A DNA stretch of 64,000 nucleotides, taken from Dendrolimus kikuchii. Lineage: Eukaryota > Arthropoda > Insecta > Lepidoptera > Lasiocampidae. Location: positions 27,413,887 through 27,477,886 of the forward strand of contig CM034392.1 in NCBI GenBank assembly GCA_019925095.2, written 5' to 3'. Each line of letters opens with the position of its first letter. Position 1 is the stretch's first letter. The position numbers and the translations under genes are program-made. Shown piece by piece: positions 32,150 through 43,490 of this stretch. The notes under the pieces were generated by a model. The model had not been told where the DNA came from, did no database searches, and was given only the letters and a program-made list of their open reading frames with translations.

Positions 32150-32582
32150 TTTAATATATAAACAACTAGCACGTGCCAACGAACTATAGTTCGCGTAGTC
32201 GACGACGACGACATATTTGTTAGTGCCATAGTAGGGGTATCAAGTATGTATAGTGACAATGAATTTAAAAAGGAGGAAAAAACCCGAGGGGTTAATCCGG
32301 ACCAGCAATTTCCAAAAACCACAGCTTTTAGAATTTATGTCTGTAATCACGTGAAAACTACGCAACGGATTTAAATGAAACTCGACATACAGGTAACTTA
32401 TATTCCGAATCAATACTTAAGATAACTTGATAACCCCATAATCATAGTATTATCGCAGAATAGACAAATATGATCGAGAAATGGGGCTTCAGTCGCGTTA
32501 ATTTGATATAATCGTTGCAATCCACTAACAAACACGCTGTCATGACAACTCGAACGAAGTTTCTTCAGTATCATTAGTTTCT
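32150..32582. other. No recognised feature
   Basis: A (GAC)n-like patch, GTCGACGACGACGACA, lies near 32200; otherwise unremarkable. Confidence 0.45.
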
Positions 32583-32878
32583 TTTTTTTTATTGCAGTAG
32601 TTCAGCAGACAGGCAGACGGCTTGATGGAAAGCGGTTATCATCGCCTATAAACATTTAGGTGCTACAAATGCGCTGCTGCTCTGTTAAGGGAGACTGAAA
32701 CCTGGTCACTAATGCCGGAATACAACTCAAGGTTGTTATGACGGCATACTCTAGACCTGGTAGCCATGCAGTCGGGCAAATATCCTACCACTTGGGTGTG
32801 GGTTGTTCTGTCGCCTCTTACGACAGGCCGCCCCAACGCAGGAAATTGTATTCTTTCTCCGTTCCTGCACGGATAAAA
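32583..32878 (-). mobile_element. SINE-B with small deletions
   Basis: Both ends present. The GGCCCACTT, CAACACCAAA and GGGGTGG portions are missing or shortened. Confidence 0.88.
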
Positions 32879-32986
32879 AGTATGTATAAGCGGGGCTTTT
32901 CTTAGGAAATTTGGAAAATTTCGAAAAATTGCTATAAAAACTGAACAAAATCAAATAATTTGAAAAAAAAACAAAATTGGATTTTA

Positions 32987-33440
32987 TAATAAAACTACGT
33001 TTTAATGGTTTTAAGCGCGGTCATTTATTTGCATTTGGTTTTTCCGACGTTTCGGCCACTTTTCAGTCGCCGTGATCACGGAACACAAAGATGTCAAGTA
33101 TCAACGAGTATTGCTAAAGTTTTATTTAGCCTACCGCCAACTTGTTAATTTTAATTATTTAATTTTAATTTTGTTTATGGTTATTATTTACTCTATGGGA
33201 GCCTAATCTAATTTACTACCGCTTCGCAACATGTTATGGCTTGAAGAGAAGAAGCGGCGCAAGAAACTCTTCAGCAAACATGCCTAGCTCTAATAATTTT
33301 TTATAATATTAAAATGGGTGGAAGGAAAAATAAAAGTAATTATCAGTCAAGTTGGTTTGTGTTCCGTTGTAACGAAACGTCGGGAAAACCAAAATCAAAT
33401 AAAATTACCGCGCTTAAAACCGTTAAAACGTAGTTTTATT
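32987..33440 (-). mobile_element. PLE remnant with inverted ends
   Basis: The left arm (AATAAAACTACGTTTTAATG onward) is the reverse complement of the right arm (about 33374-33440, ending TTAAAACGTAGTTTTATTAT), about 70 bp. The body matches the minus-strand PLE 3' region at 14405-14730. Inverted partial copies at one end are a known Penelope insertion form. No coding part remains. Confidence 0.8.
33040..33085 (-). other. Hammerhead-ribozyme-like fold in PLE
   Basis: TTCC, GTGATCA, one base, GGCGAC-TGAAAA-GTGGCC, GAAAC, GTC, GGAA on the minus strand. One stem II pair is broken compared with the 14.4 kb copy. Confidence 0.35.
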
Positions 33441-34050
33441 ATGTATACAAGTCGCGAAAACTTAAGAAAATATTAAAATTATTTAATTATTTAATAGGTC
33501 AAAATTATCCAAATACAAAATCTAATCTATCTTTCCTGAACAAATACCGCTCATACGAAATGTGCGACGCTCTTCAAGAGCTTACTGAGCTTAGATTTGC
33601 AAAATCGTGATATAAGCCTAATGAGTGCTAATCAGAAATTGAAAATTCCCCCCCTTCATTATGGACTCTGCTTGCACTCAAGAAAAAAGTAATTAAAAAA
33701 TGCCTGTGTATAAGAACAGTAATAAGTAATAATGTATAAGCTATCATTACGCTAATTAACTAAGATCACCCAAGTAAGCCAAGGTTTAATTTTTTTCTAC
33801 GTTTCCCCGTAATGTTAAAAATTCAGCGTCTTTAAATATGAAAACCAAAAGAGCTGCTTATAAAAGCACCAAGGAGACTTGTTGATACAACTTAATTGCT
33901 TTTATTAACATCCAAGGTTTTCGCTCTTCTGTATTAATTTAATAATTAATGCTGTGACTTTGTGGAAGTAATTATATTAGCAACGTACCGTACTGTAGTT
34001 ATGAATTCATCTGGTTAACTAAAATAGCTTTTTTTACTTTTATAAACAGA
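33441..34050. other. No recognised feature
   Basis: AT-rich, no secure frame or repeat boundary. Confidence 0.5.
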
Positions 34051-34450
34051 CTAGCGGCCCCGGCAGACGTGGTCCTGCTCTGAAATTCTAATTGTAGATT
34101 TAAACCATCCGGACCCACTCTAACACACAAAAACAAAATCACCAAAATCGCTCCAGGTGATTAGGAGGATTCTAGAACCCGATCTCAGCACCACCTACCA
34201 GTTCTAGTTGCGAATCTAAACCATTCGGGGAACCCACTCAAACACACAAAAACAAAATCACCAAAATCGCTCCAGGTGATTAGGAGGATTCTAGAACCCG
34301 ATCTCAGCGCCACCTACCGGTTCCAACGGGATAAAAGGTATCCTATGTCCGTCTCCTGGTTCTAAGCTACCTCCCCACCAATTTTCAGCTAAATCGGTAG
34401 AGCCTTCTTGAGTTATAAATAGTGTAACTAACACGACTTTCTTTTATATA
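34051..34450 (-). mobile_element. Helitron (Hel-F), two 118-bp units, 5' end split by LINE-A
   Basis: CTAG end at 34051. AACCCGATCTCAGC blocks mark two units. Its AT-rich 5' tip appears to continue at 35068-35085 beyond the LINE-A. Confidence 0.82.
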
Positions 34451-35067
34451 CATACATACATAACTTCACGCCAGTTCCCTTGTGGGGTAGGCACGAACAA
34501 CAGGGCGCCATTTAGGCTTATTCTTACACACCTCACTTGCTTCTTTGACATTCATAACCCTTGTCATGCAAGCTCGTCTGTTCTTAAGGCTCCTGATATC
34601 ACCTTCTGCTAGTACACGATCAATTTGATCATGGAAGGTGTGTCGTGCCCTTCCACGACTTCTGCATCCATCCACTTTTGCATTGTATATCTGTTTAGTC
34701 ACTCTTTTATCATGCATTCTTTCCACATGCCCGAACCACCGGAGCATTCCTTTCCTTACCTTCACCCCGACACTCTCTTTCAGACCAACTCTCTCTCTTA
34801 CTTCGGTATTACGAACACGGTCTGCGAGCGTCACTCCGCTCGCATCTCGACCGCGTTTACTCTACTTTCATGCTCTCTCTTCCATACCCAACTCTCGCTT
34901 CCATACGTGATCGTAGGTACCAGCACCGCGTTGTGTATGGCAAGCTGGGCCTTCTGGCTGAGGTTCTTAGCGCCTAGAAGTTTACCTAACGCTCCATTCA
35001 CACTATTCCCCAAATTCACTCTTCTTTCTATATCAGCGGTGTACCTTCCATCCCTGCTAAAAGCTTT
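34451..35067 (-). pseudogene. LINE-A with the same 16-bp deletion as the 12.4 kb copy
   Basis: TTTTATATA flanks it (34442-34450, 35068-35076; low complexity). The minus strand reads NLGNSVNGALGKLLGAKNLS, breaks at EMRAE (about 34831) by the 16-bp deletion, and resumes MTLADRVRNTEVRERVGL to YPTRELA. It extends further 5' than the 12.4 kb copy and differs from it by substitutions. Confidence 0.93.
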
Positions 35068-35096
35068 TTTTATATATATATATCGCAGTCAAACAC

Positions 35097-35170
35097 TGTA
35101 AAGAAAGAAAGAAAGAAAGAAATAAACTTTATTTCAAGAAAAAGGGTTATAATATAAACAAGGGTTCCGT
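35097..35170 (-). repeat. (AAAG)n and LINE 3' end
   Basis: AAAGAAAGAAAGAAAGAAAG then AAATAAACTTTATTTC, the reverse of a tailed LINE 3' end like that at 11500 and 13660. Confidence 0.55.
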
Positions 35171-35411
35171 TATGCTACCAACCTTAGCAATCTATATCTA
35201 TGATTTGTAACATGCCTCCTTTTTGCTGGCCATTACGGTTTACTGCACAACAAACACATTTGCCGTTAACTGTTCATTAAGCGACCGCAGCGGAGCGGTA
35301 AATATCCCTCGCGGAATATTAATCGTAATGTGCGGACATTTATGAGTTGCCGCAATCATGCCTCTTTGTCAATGGCGGCTGCGACAGACCACAAGCTACA
35401 CACCGGGGATA

Positions 35412-35580
35412 TTAAGGATGTAAAATTTCTGATCTGGATTCGGATATATGAATAATATTATACCGTTTTCAGCTACGGTTATGGATATGAAATCGTTTCG
35501 GATTTTTCGATAGTTTCAGTTACGGATATGAAAATTTTTGAAGTTGTAAAAGGAAAGTACAAATAATTACAAGTTAATGA
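35412..35580. repeat. hAT-like repeat H, reversed copy
   Basis: TTACGGATATGAAAATTTTT and AAAAGGAAAGTACAAATAAT are the reverse complement of text at about 27625-27690. Confidence 0.45.
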
Positions 35581-35618
35581 TGTGATGGTTAATGGATATC
35601 AAAAACCTTTGTTTAAAT

Positions 35619-36422
35619 TTTTTTTCATTGCTGAAGCGCAACAGACAGGCTGACTGTGATGGAAAGTGGTTACCGTCGCCTACATTAGCAATACCAGAAT
35701 TGCTGCCAATGTGCTACCGGCCTTGAAGAAGAAACTGGAATCTGGCAACTGATGCCGGAACACAACTCAAAGTTGTTATAGCGGCACACTCAGAGTCCTA
35801 CCACCTGGCTGTGGGTTGTTTTGTCGCCTCTTACGACAGGCCGCCCGGCTGCATCAGTTAGTATTGTTACGAGTTGCGAGATTCGAATTAAAATGCCGTT
35901 CGAATTATTATAGAGTTTATTAGAACTATACAAACACGTATAACACAGGTATAAATATAACCGAAAAATGCAAATGTAATGCAGAAGGTTTAATTCAATA
36001 AAACGCGCAAAGTCTGTCACTAATAGACTATCGAATGTGCACACGTCTCGCCTTGACTTCTCACTCGACAGCCTTTCCCTCCCTTAGCCCATCGCTTTAT
36101 ACTGCACAAATACAATATGCCCGCCCGGAAACGTGGGCCGAGTTTCCTAGAATCAGGTTGTACTTTAAAATCCGTAACACCTCGCTAATAATTACAACCG
36201 CAGGTGGCTATAAACGATTATAATACAACAATAGGCCGTATTCCAATAAATAAGTAAACAAAAGAAGACGATCATAAAAGAATTACAATAGTTTCAATGT
36301 TATTAGTTATTAGTTCAAATGCCGACGGGTAATGAATATGCTTTTACAGATATGCAGGTGTGAATTTGTTTTTGTCGGCGCCTAGGTTGTAACAGTATTC
36401 TTTTTCCGTTCCTGCACGGAGG
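35619..36422 (-). mobile_element. SINE-B, diverged, split by LTR-C
   Basis: The 3' part lies at 35619-35864 and the sense 5' tip (TATTCTTTTTCCGTTCCTGC) at 36397-36422. LTR-C sits between with GTAT duplicated. Confidence 0.85.
35865..36394 (+). mobile_element. Solo LTR (LTR-C), 530 bp, inside SINE-B
   Basis: TGTTACGAG to GTTGTAACA with perfect GTAT at 35861-35864 and 36395-36398. GTAT is part of the SINE-B sequence TTGTATTCTTTC, so the empty site can be read directly. Confidence 0.85.
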
Positions 36423-36881
36423 ATTATAAACGGGATAGTAACGCGACGTTCTGCGTGAGCGATCTAGACGCGAACGCGAAGCGTAGCGGCGCGGCGCGGC
36501 GCGGCGCGATAACAACAAACAGTCGAAACCTATTGAAGTGGCCTACGTGACCAAACGCACGTGCGGTGCGGCGCGAAACGAAGCGAACGCGATCAGTAAA
36601 ATTAAATAGAAATATCCTGCTTTTTGTGTTATTTCAAATAAATAAACCCAATAAACACAACAATGGATATTTATACGTGTATTCCTCTCAATAATTTTCA
36701 CTCGACAAAAAACTATATAACTTTACTTTCTACAAACACGCGTGCCTACTTCGCTGGGCGTCATTAAAAAATAATCACAATTAAATATAGCGCTATGTTA
36801 CGCAGGAATAATGGAGCTTCCTACTTGTGACAGCATTTAAAAAGAAATACAGGTTGCATGCATCGCTTACAAGCTGCGTAT
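36423..36881. other. No gene; CG-rich patch with (GGCGC)n
   Basis: 36460-36600 is CG-rich, with GGCGCGGCGCGGCGCGGCGC at about 36488-36507 and CGAAACGAAGCGAACGCG further on. It may be a DNA transposon end or a simple repeat. At 36765-36795 a short Helitron-like stretch (GCTGGGCGTCATTAAAAAAT) occurs. Confidence 0.4.
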
Positions 36882-36896
36882 GATGGCATCGTTATT

Positions 36897-36937
36897 TTTT
36901 AATATATTTATGGCTTGGCAACTAGGCCTTTAAGCCA
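36897..36937 (-). mobile_element. 41-bp insertion of element X with 15-bp target duplication
   Basis: GATGGCATCGTTATT is perfect at 36882-36896 and 36938-36952. Between them lies only the last part of element X, with its tail as T's on the plus strand. This is an extremely 5'-truncated target-primed insertion. Confidence 0.9.
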
Positions 36938-37221
36938 GATGGCATCGTTATTGCATCTGAAACCATAGTAAATATAGCTTTTGCCAGTACGCACATGTTC
37001 CACTATCACGAAGCGAGTGCCTTATCTAATGGCAGAAAACGCATAAAGCAGTAAAAATGTTAGTGCGAAGTAAAACTTGTCTAGACAAAGACCATCTGCA
37101 GAATTTATTTATAACTCTAACACCTGTCACATTTCACATAAAAAAGCGTATGAGCTGCAGGACGTTGACCCTGTCATTTTTGTTTTGTTGAATGGATGCC
37201 TGACCATAGAAGAAGAATAAA

Positions 37222-37416
37222 TAAGGTACGACACGTGGTTTGTCCGCGATGGACTCCTAAACTACTTGACCGATTTTAATCAAATTTGCACACCGTGTGC
37301 AGTTTGATACGACTTGAAAGATAGGATAGCTTAAATTTGGACCCGGTAGGTGGCGCTGCAATCGGGTTCTAAATTTTATTGCTTCAGGGCAGAACAACGT
37401 CTGTCGGGACAGCTAG
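37222..37416 (+). mobile_element. Helitron (Hel-G), directly joined to Hel-A
   Basis: GGACTCCTAAACTACTTGAC interior; ends CGGGACAGCTAG at 37416. The next base pair opens Hel-A. Confidence 0.85.
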
Positions 37417-37703
37417 TCTATATATATAAAAATCAATTGCTGTTTGTTAGTCTCGCTAAAACTCGAGAACGGCTGGACTGATTGGGCTAATTTTGATTTT
37501 GAATTATTTGTGGAAGTCCAAGGAAGGTTTAAAAGGTGAGTAAATATGAAAAAAATGCTTGGAATATAGTAAAAATAACAATTTAGCTTTCCCTTAGAAA
37601 ATATTCCTACCTGTCAAACATTTGATGTACGTCCCGTCGTTCAGAAATCAACGTTTTTTATTTATTGATTCTGAGGCGGTACGAAGTTTGCCGGGTCAGC
37701 TAG
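37417..37703 (+). mobile_element. Helitron (Hel-A), compact form
   Basis: TCTATATATATAAAAATCAA directly after the Hel-G CTAG; ends CCGGGTCAGCTAG. At 287 bp it lacks X and Y and is probably close to the basic form. Confidence 0.88.
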
Positions 37704-37730
37704 TTATAAATAAAAAGTTATAGTACGAAA

Positions 37731-37966
37731 TCTTATACTAATATATAAAGCTGAAGAGATTTTTTGTTTGAACGCGCTAATCTCAGGAACTACTGGTCTG
37801 ATTTGAAAAATTCTTTCAGTGTTGGATAGCCTATTTATCAAGGAAGGCTATAGGCTATGTATCATCACGTTAAGACCAATAAGAGCGGAGCACCAATGAA
37901 GAATGTTTCAAAATCGGAGGGTTTTGAAAGCAAATTCCACGCGGACGACGTCGCGGGCAAAGCTAG
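37731..37966 (+). mobile_element. Helitron (Hel-D)
   Basis: TCTTATACTAATATATAAAG to GCGGGCAAAGCTAG, with the GC-rich 3' hairpin ACGCGGACGACGTCGCGGG. Confidence 0.88.
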
Positions 37967-38266
37967 TAAAAATATAAAGTACGGAATGTACTATATTTTC
38001 ATCTCTAATTCAATTCTCGTGCTTTTTGTTCAGATACATATGATTATTTAAAAAAATATTAGATATTGGTCGGCCAAAGCAAAAAGTAATCATAAATACA
38101 CACGGAAAATGATTTAAATAAAATAAATAATGATAAATAAATTTTTAAAGCATAAAAACTAAAATAACACATTTTCTTTAAAAAAAAATTTTCACTTTAA
38201 ATAGATAAAATGAAATGTCTTGCTCTGTCGCTGAACATGTCCGTTTCACTGCATTATATATAAGAT
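37967..38266. other. No recognised feature
   Basis: AT-rich, short frames only. Confidence 0.5.
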
Positions 38267-38484
38267 AGATAGATAACACTTTATTGTACACCATTACAGA
38301 AAACTTACGAACTAGTAATATACTAATTGTGTACAAAGGGCGGTCTTATCGCTAAAAAGCGATCTCTTCCAGACAACCCGTGGCAAGAATATTGCTGATT
38401 AGGAGTGGCGACGGTGGTATACATAATTATTGTAAGATTACTTACATTTTAATACTAAATATATAACTATACTATATATACAAA

Positions 38485-39049
38485 CTAGCGACCCCGGCAG
38501 ACGTTGTCCTGCTTATAAAAAATAAAAATCTAGAACCCGATCTCAGCGCCACCTACCGGTACTAATTGCGAATCTAAACCATCCGGGTACCCACTCAAAC
38601 ACACAAAAACAAAATCACCAAAATTGCTCCAGGTGATTAGGAGGATTCTAGAACCCGATCTCAGCGCCACCTACCGGTACTAATTGTGATCTGAACCATC
38701 CGGGAACCCACTCAAACGCACAAAAACAAAATCACCAAAATCAGTCCAGGTGACAAGGAGAATTCTAGAACCCGATCTCAGCGCCACCTACCGCTTCTAA
38801 TTGCGAATCTAAACCATCCGGGTACCCACTCAAACACACAAAAACAAAATCACCAAAATTGCTCCAGGTGATTAGGAGGATTCTAGAACCCGATCTCAGC
38901 GCCACCCACCCGTTCCAACGGGATAAAAAGTATCCTATGTGCGTCTCCTGGTTCTAAGCTACCTCCCCACCAATTTTCAGCGAAATCGGTACAGCCGTTC
39001 TTGAGTTATAAATAATATAACTAACACGACTTTCTTTTATATACTTATA
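38485..39049 (-). mobile_element. Helitron (Hel-F), three 118-bp units
   Basis: CTAG at 38485-38488. CTAGAACCCGATCTCAGCGCC blocks start at 38530, 38648, 38765 and 38883. The 5' tip TATATAAAAGAAAGTCG is read on the minus strand near 39040. Confidence 0.88.
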
Positions 39050-39230
39050 CTAGCTGTCCCGGCAGACGTTGTTCTGCCCTGAAGAAATAAAATTGAAGCT
39101 ATCATATCTTTCAAGTCGGATCAAACTGCACACGGTGTGCAAATTAGATTAAAATCGGTCAAGCAGTTTAGGAGTCCATCGCGGACAAACAACGTGACAC
39201 GTAATTTATATACATTAAGATATACACATA
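39050..39230 (-). mobile_element. Helitron (Hel-G), joined to Hel-F
   Basis: CTAG (minus) at 39050-39053 abuts the Hel-F 5' end. Interior GCACACGGTGTGCAAATTAG. Confidence 0.82.
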
Positions 39231-39518
39231 AGTGCAGTTGAGTGCCCAATAACTTGGGATAGTTGCGCCGCTGGCACTCATTTAACGGCTGGTGGGCGCG
39301 CATTCAGGTGGCGATGCAATTGCGAATCCCATCTATATGATAATATTCTAATATTACACTTTAATAACATATTTCAACGGATTACGGTGCTATCCGTCGA
39401 ATGGTTTGAAACTGGAAGCACAATCTGAACTTGGACGTGATTAAAATCACATTAAAATTGGAAATATTATTTAAATTAATCAAAAACTAGTGGTCGCCCA
39501 GTGGTCGATATTCGACCA

Positions 39519-39749
39519 TTTTTTTTATTGCAAGAGATCAGCAGACAGGCAGACGGCCTACTTGTTAAAGCGGTTACCATCGCCTATGGACATTTGCAAC
39601 ACCAAAGTTGCTACAAATGCGCTGCTGCTCTCTTAAGGGAGACTGGAACCTGGTCACTAATGCCGGAACACAACTCAAGGTTGTTACGGCGACATACTTT
39701 AGACCAGGGGTGGTAGCCATCCAGTCGGGCAAATGCCCTACCACCTGGC
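39519..39749 (-). mobile_element. SINE-B, truncated at the hairpin base
   Basis: T-rich tail at 39519; stops at CCCTACCACCTGGC (39749), the shared truncation point. Confidence 0.9.
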
Positions 39750-40124
39750 AAAATTAATTAAATTATAAGTTTGAACATTATTAAGGTTCTGTTATCAAAG
39801 ATTATACTTCTATAATCAATGATTTCACCAAGGCTACACTTAATTTGACTTTAACAATAAACAAAAGAGTATACATGCGTGTGTGTGTCAAATACATGGT
39901 AGTGTGTGTAATGTTTTTTTATTGATTTAATGTATTTTTTATGCATAATTTAAAAACAAATTAGTATTCTGCCCTTCTTCTCTATATAAACTATAAGTGT
40001 GCGAAATTTCATACTCCTCCGCCCGCGCAATTTTCTTAAAAAGGGTTACAAAGTTTTTGCTTCACGTATTAATATAATAATTACGAATATACTAACCTAA
40101 TCTAAACAGTAGTCTTAAAATAAA
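39750..40124. other. No gene; possible LINE 3' tail at about 39970-40080
   Basis: GTGTGCGAAATTTCATACTC and AAAAAGGGTTACAAAGTTTT recall LINE 3' UTRs. The family is not assigned. Confidence 0.35.
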
Positions 40125-40450
40125 TCTATATATATAAAAGAAAGTCGTGTTAGTTACACTATTTATAACTCAAGAACGGCTGTACCGATTTGGCTGAAAA
40201 TTGGTGGGGAGGTATCTTAGAACCAGGAGACGGACATAGGATACTTTTTATCCCGTTGGAACCGGTAGGTGGCGCTGAGATCCGGTTCTAGAATCCTCCT
40301 AATCACCTGGATCGATGTTGGTGATTTTGTTATTGTGTGTTAGAGTGGTTGGATGGTTTAAATCCACAATTGGAACCGGTAGGTGGCGCTGAGATCGGGT
40401 CGTAGATTTTTATTTTTTCAGAGCAGGACAACGTCTGCCGGGGCCGCTAG
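40125..40450 (+). mobile_element. Helitron (Hel-F), first of a tandem pair
   Basis: TCTATATATATAAAAGAAAG to GGGGCCGCTAG (40450). Confidence 0.88.
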
Positions 40451-40838
40451 TATATATATAAAAGAAAATCGTATTAGTTACACTATTTATAACTCAAGAA
40501 CGGCTGTACCGATTTGGCTGAAAATTGGTGGGGAGGTATCTTAGAACCAGGAGATGGACATAGGATACCTTTATCCCGTTGGAACTGGTAGGTGGCTCTA
40601 AGATCCGGTTCTAGAATCCTCCTAATCACCTGGATCGATGTTCGTGATTTTGTTTTTGTGTGTTTGAGTGGGTTCCCGGATGGTTTAGATTCACAATTGG
40701 AATCGGTAGGTGGCGCTGGGATCGGGTTCTATCGGGTCCTAGATTTTAAAAGAAAGTCGTGTTATTTTTTTATAATTCAGAGTACAGGAAAATTGGTGGG
40801 GAGGTAGCAACGTCTTTCGGGGGGTGGGTGGCCGCTAG
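40451..40838 (+). mobile_element. Helitron (Hel-F), second of a tandem pair
   Basis: TATATATATAAAAGAAAATC starts right after the first CTAG; the initial TC is missing. The 3' end is rearranged but closes with GGCCGCTAG (40838). A partial repeat of the start (AAAAGAAAGTCGTGTTA) occurs near 40747. Confidence 0.85.
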
Positions 40839-41781
40839 TACTTATATAAAAATTAAAATGAAACTACATACATACATACATACAAATCAAACCACCCCTA
40901 GCAAATATATTATATACTAAGAAGAAAACACTATAATCAGTCCAGTCCAAGCAAACCGCTGTCGCTGGGTAGTCTGCCTTGTGACGGCTAGCGACAGTTG
41001 CAACTCAGCAAAAAATCGTAATGTGTGGATATTCGCGGCACTGTCGTCAGTCGCCCCACGTCACCTTCCGAGTCGAGTCGTACATACAAGTAAATTAAAG
41101 ACAGCTATATAATTTAATTATTTATTTCATTTAATCTCCATCTGCCCGACACGCCTAATTGGAGTCAGAAGAGAATCATACATATGTAGTGGAACACTTA
41201 CAAGCCAATAGATGGCGCTGTGCAATAATTGATGTCACAAACGTTTCCCGAAACATACAAAGAATATATACAAAATTTCAACTATAATAGATGGGCCTAG
41301 GCCTGCGAGGAACAACGTTAGCCTCGCTGGAAGATCTTCCTTTAAGACGGAGGAGCATTCCATCTCGCTCCTCCACCCTCTACGGGGCCCCCTTCACATA
41401 CCATCACAGCAAACCTCGGTGGCGTAATAACACCAGTGACCATCTGACTAAAAACCGAACAGTGGTGACCCCGACGTGATAGTATTCAACGCTCTGTAGT
41501 CACCGCATGGACGTATATGCCTATAAGGCTGGTAGTCTTGGAATTCTATAATAATATGTTATTAGCGGATTACGTTGCATAATTATCATTTCAAAATTAT
41601 AGTGAAAAAGTTTCAAACGAAACGAATCGAATAAAAGTTAAATATTTGCCTCGAAGACTTCAAGAACACGTTTTTGTCATTTAATTCTATTTAAAAGGCC
41701 ATTTAGATGTGAAGAGTTTATCGCACTTTTTTGGGTAAAAATCGTATACTATTTTTGTACATGCATACATATATACTGTTT
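40839..41781. other. No secure gene; possible LTR/primer-site remnant near 41450
   Basis: A (CATA)n run lies at 40866-40882. GTGGTGACCCCGACGTGATA at 41461-41480 resembles the LTR/primer-binding junction of Ty3/Gypsy-type elements, but no LTR pair or coding region is present. The 62-codon frame at 41291 has no domain. Confidence 0.3.
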
Positions 41782-41889
41782 GGATTGCCCCTTATTAAAG
41801 GGTAAAGCCTCCATGATCAACTATGGTCTAATCCCTTGCAAAGGATCCAGTATTGTGCGTAAATAGCATTTCCCCCGCCTTAAAAAAAA
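41782..41889 (+). mobile_element. LINE K, 3' end with poly(A)
   Basis: GGATTGCCCCTTATTAAAGG to TTTCCCCCGCCTTAAAAAAAAAA, matching the reverse strand of 47863-47990. It is joined directly to a SINE-B tip. Confidence 0.75.
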
Positions 41890-41941
41890 AAGCTGCCCGG
41901 CTGCAGAAATTAATATTCTTTCTCCGTTCTTGCACGGATGA
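41890..41941 (-). mobile_element. SINE-B 5' tip fragment
   Basis: GCTGCCCGGCTGCAGAAATT to TTCTTGCACGGATGA. Confidence 0.75.
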
Positions 41942-42288
41942 AATTATCCCGGGTACTTGTCATTGTGCTATTAAATATTTGGTAAATAAATATACTACGT
42001 CTTGAACACATCTTTGCTAAAGATCAGGTGACGCAGTGCTCTAAAGCAAATTTTGATATAGATCATAGTACGTCATTTATTAAATGACTTACAGTGCGCT
42101 ACTTTTAAAAATAAAAATCACTCCTGAATTTTTCTAAAAAAAAAACAGCAGAAGACTTAACATCGGTGCCGCCATATTATGATAATATGAAAATCACATC
42201 CAAAACATTTTTAAAGTATGGATAGGGTTCTTTCTGATGCTTCAACTAATTAAAAACCAGTTACGGAACTTTACTGTAGTTATTGGGC
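41942..42288. other. No recognised feature
   Basis: AT-rich, no frame. Confidence 0.5.
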
Positions 42289-42812
42289 TAACATACATAC
42301 ATACATACATAACTTCACGCCAGTTCCCTTGCGGGGTAGGTACGAACAACAGATCGCCATTCAGACTTATTATTACACGCCTCACTTGCTTCTTTGACAT
42401 TCATAACTCTTATCATGCACGCTCGTCTGTTCTTAAGGCTCCTGACATCACCTTCTGCTAGTACACGATCAATTTGATCATGCAAGGTGTGTCGTGGCCT
42501 TCCACGACTTCTGCATCCATCCACTTTTGCATTGTATATCTGTTTAGTCATTCTTTCATCATGCATTATTTCCACATGCCCGAACCACCGGAGCATTACT
42601 CTCCTTACCTTCACCCCGACACTCTCTTTCAGACCAACTCTCTCTCTTACTTCGGTATTACGAAGGCGGTCCGCGAGCGCCACTCCGCAGATTTTGCGCA
42701 GTGCTCGTATCTCGACCGCGTTTACTCTACTTTCATGCTCTCTCTTCCATACCCAACTCTCGCTTCCATACGTGAGCGTAGGTACCAGCACCGCGTTGTG
42801 TATGTGTACTAC
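42289..42812 (-). pseudogene. LINE-A, truncated, open frame
   Basis: The minus strand encodes VLVPTLTYGSESWVWKREHE, ALRKICGVALADRLRNTEVR and VVRTYPARELA without interruption. Five tail units (CATA) lie at 42291-42311. No clear target duplication found. Confidence 0.9.
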
Positions 42813-43177
42813 TTTTGTAGGCGGTAGATACTCTTTAGACAATAATCACATTGACATGTTTATATTCAATCAAAAAACAAAAACTCGTCTACAAGTATGT
42901 CATACGATAATCGTACGGTAATTATCACCAAGAGTTTTGTTTACACTACGACAGAAATCGCATTGAGATATTTGCCTACGAATTCTCGACTTGTCTAAAC
43001 TAGAACTCGTATGCCATTTATTCAATTTCATTCGAGTATCGTACGAATCAGTTTGAACCAATTTGAATGCGAGACTTGCCTTTCGAGCTCGGTGATGAGC
43101 ACGATATTTTGTTGTATTTTTACAAAAGGACGTCAATATTAAATTATGTGCTTATCGCTGAAATGATCTTCGATTTT
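42813..43177. other. No recognised feature
   Basis: Contains short inverted patches such as ACGATAATCGT near 42905. Confidence 0.45.
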
Positions 43178-43490
43178 TATCCGTGCAGGAACGGAGAAAG
43201 AATACAATTTCCTGCGGCCTGGCGGCCTGTCGTAAGAGGCGACAAAACAACCCACAGCCAGGTGGTAGGGCATTTGCCCGACTGGATGGCTACCACCCCT
43301 GGTCTGAGTATGCCGCCATAACAACCTTGAATTGTGTTCCGGCATTAGTGACCAAGTTCCTGTCGCCCTTAAGAGAGCAGCAGCGCATTTGTAGCACCTC
43401 TGGTGTTACAAATGTCCATAGGCGATGGTAACCGCTTTCCATCAAGTGGGCTGTCTGCCTGTCTGCTGAACTCAAGCAATAAAAAAAAAT
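43178..43490 (+). mobile_element. SINE-B, full length
   Basis: TATCCGTGCAGGAACGG to AAGCAATAAAAAAAAATG. Confidence 0.92.

Larger units (their letters stand above)
38267..39235 (-). repeat. LINE repeat J split by two Helitrons
   Basis: 38267-38484 matches 6625-6812 plus 7100-7145. The next bases expected from that copy (ATACACATAAGT) appear at 39219 after the Hel-F/Hel-G pair. The Helitrons therefore entered J. Confidence 0.65.

Noticed and set aside
36315..36518. Arg-rich minus-strand protein
   Set aside because: The arginines come from the GGCGC repeat and the frame crosses the LTR-C/SINE-B boundary.
36460..36600. CpG island or gene promoter
   Set aside because: The patch is dominated by a GGCGC simple repeat and related short motifs, with no downstream exon or transcript signal visible.
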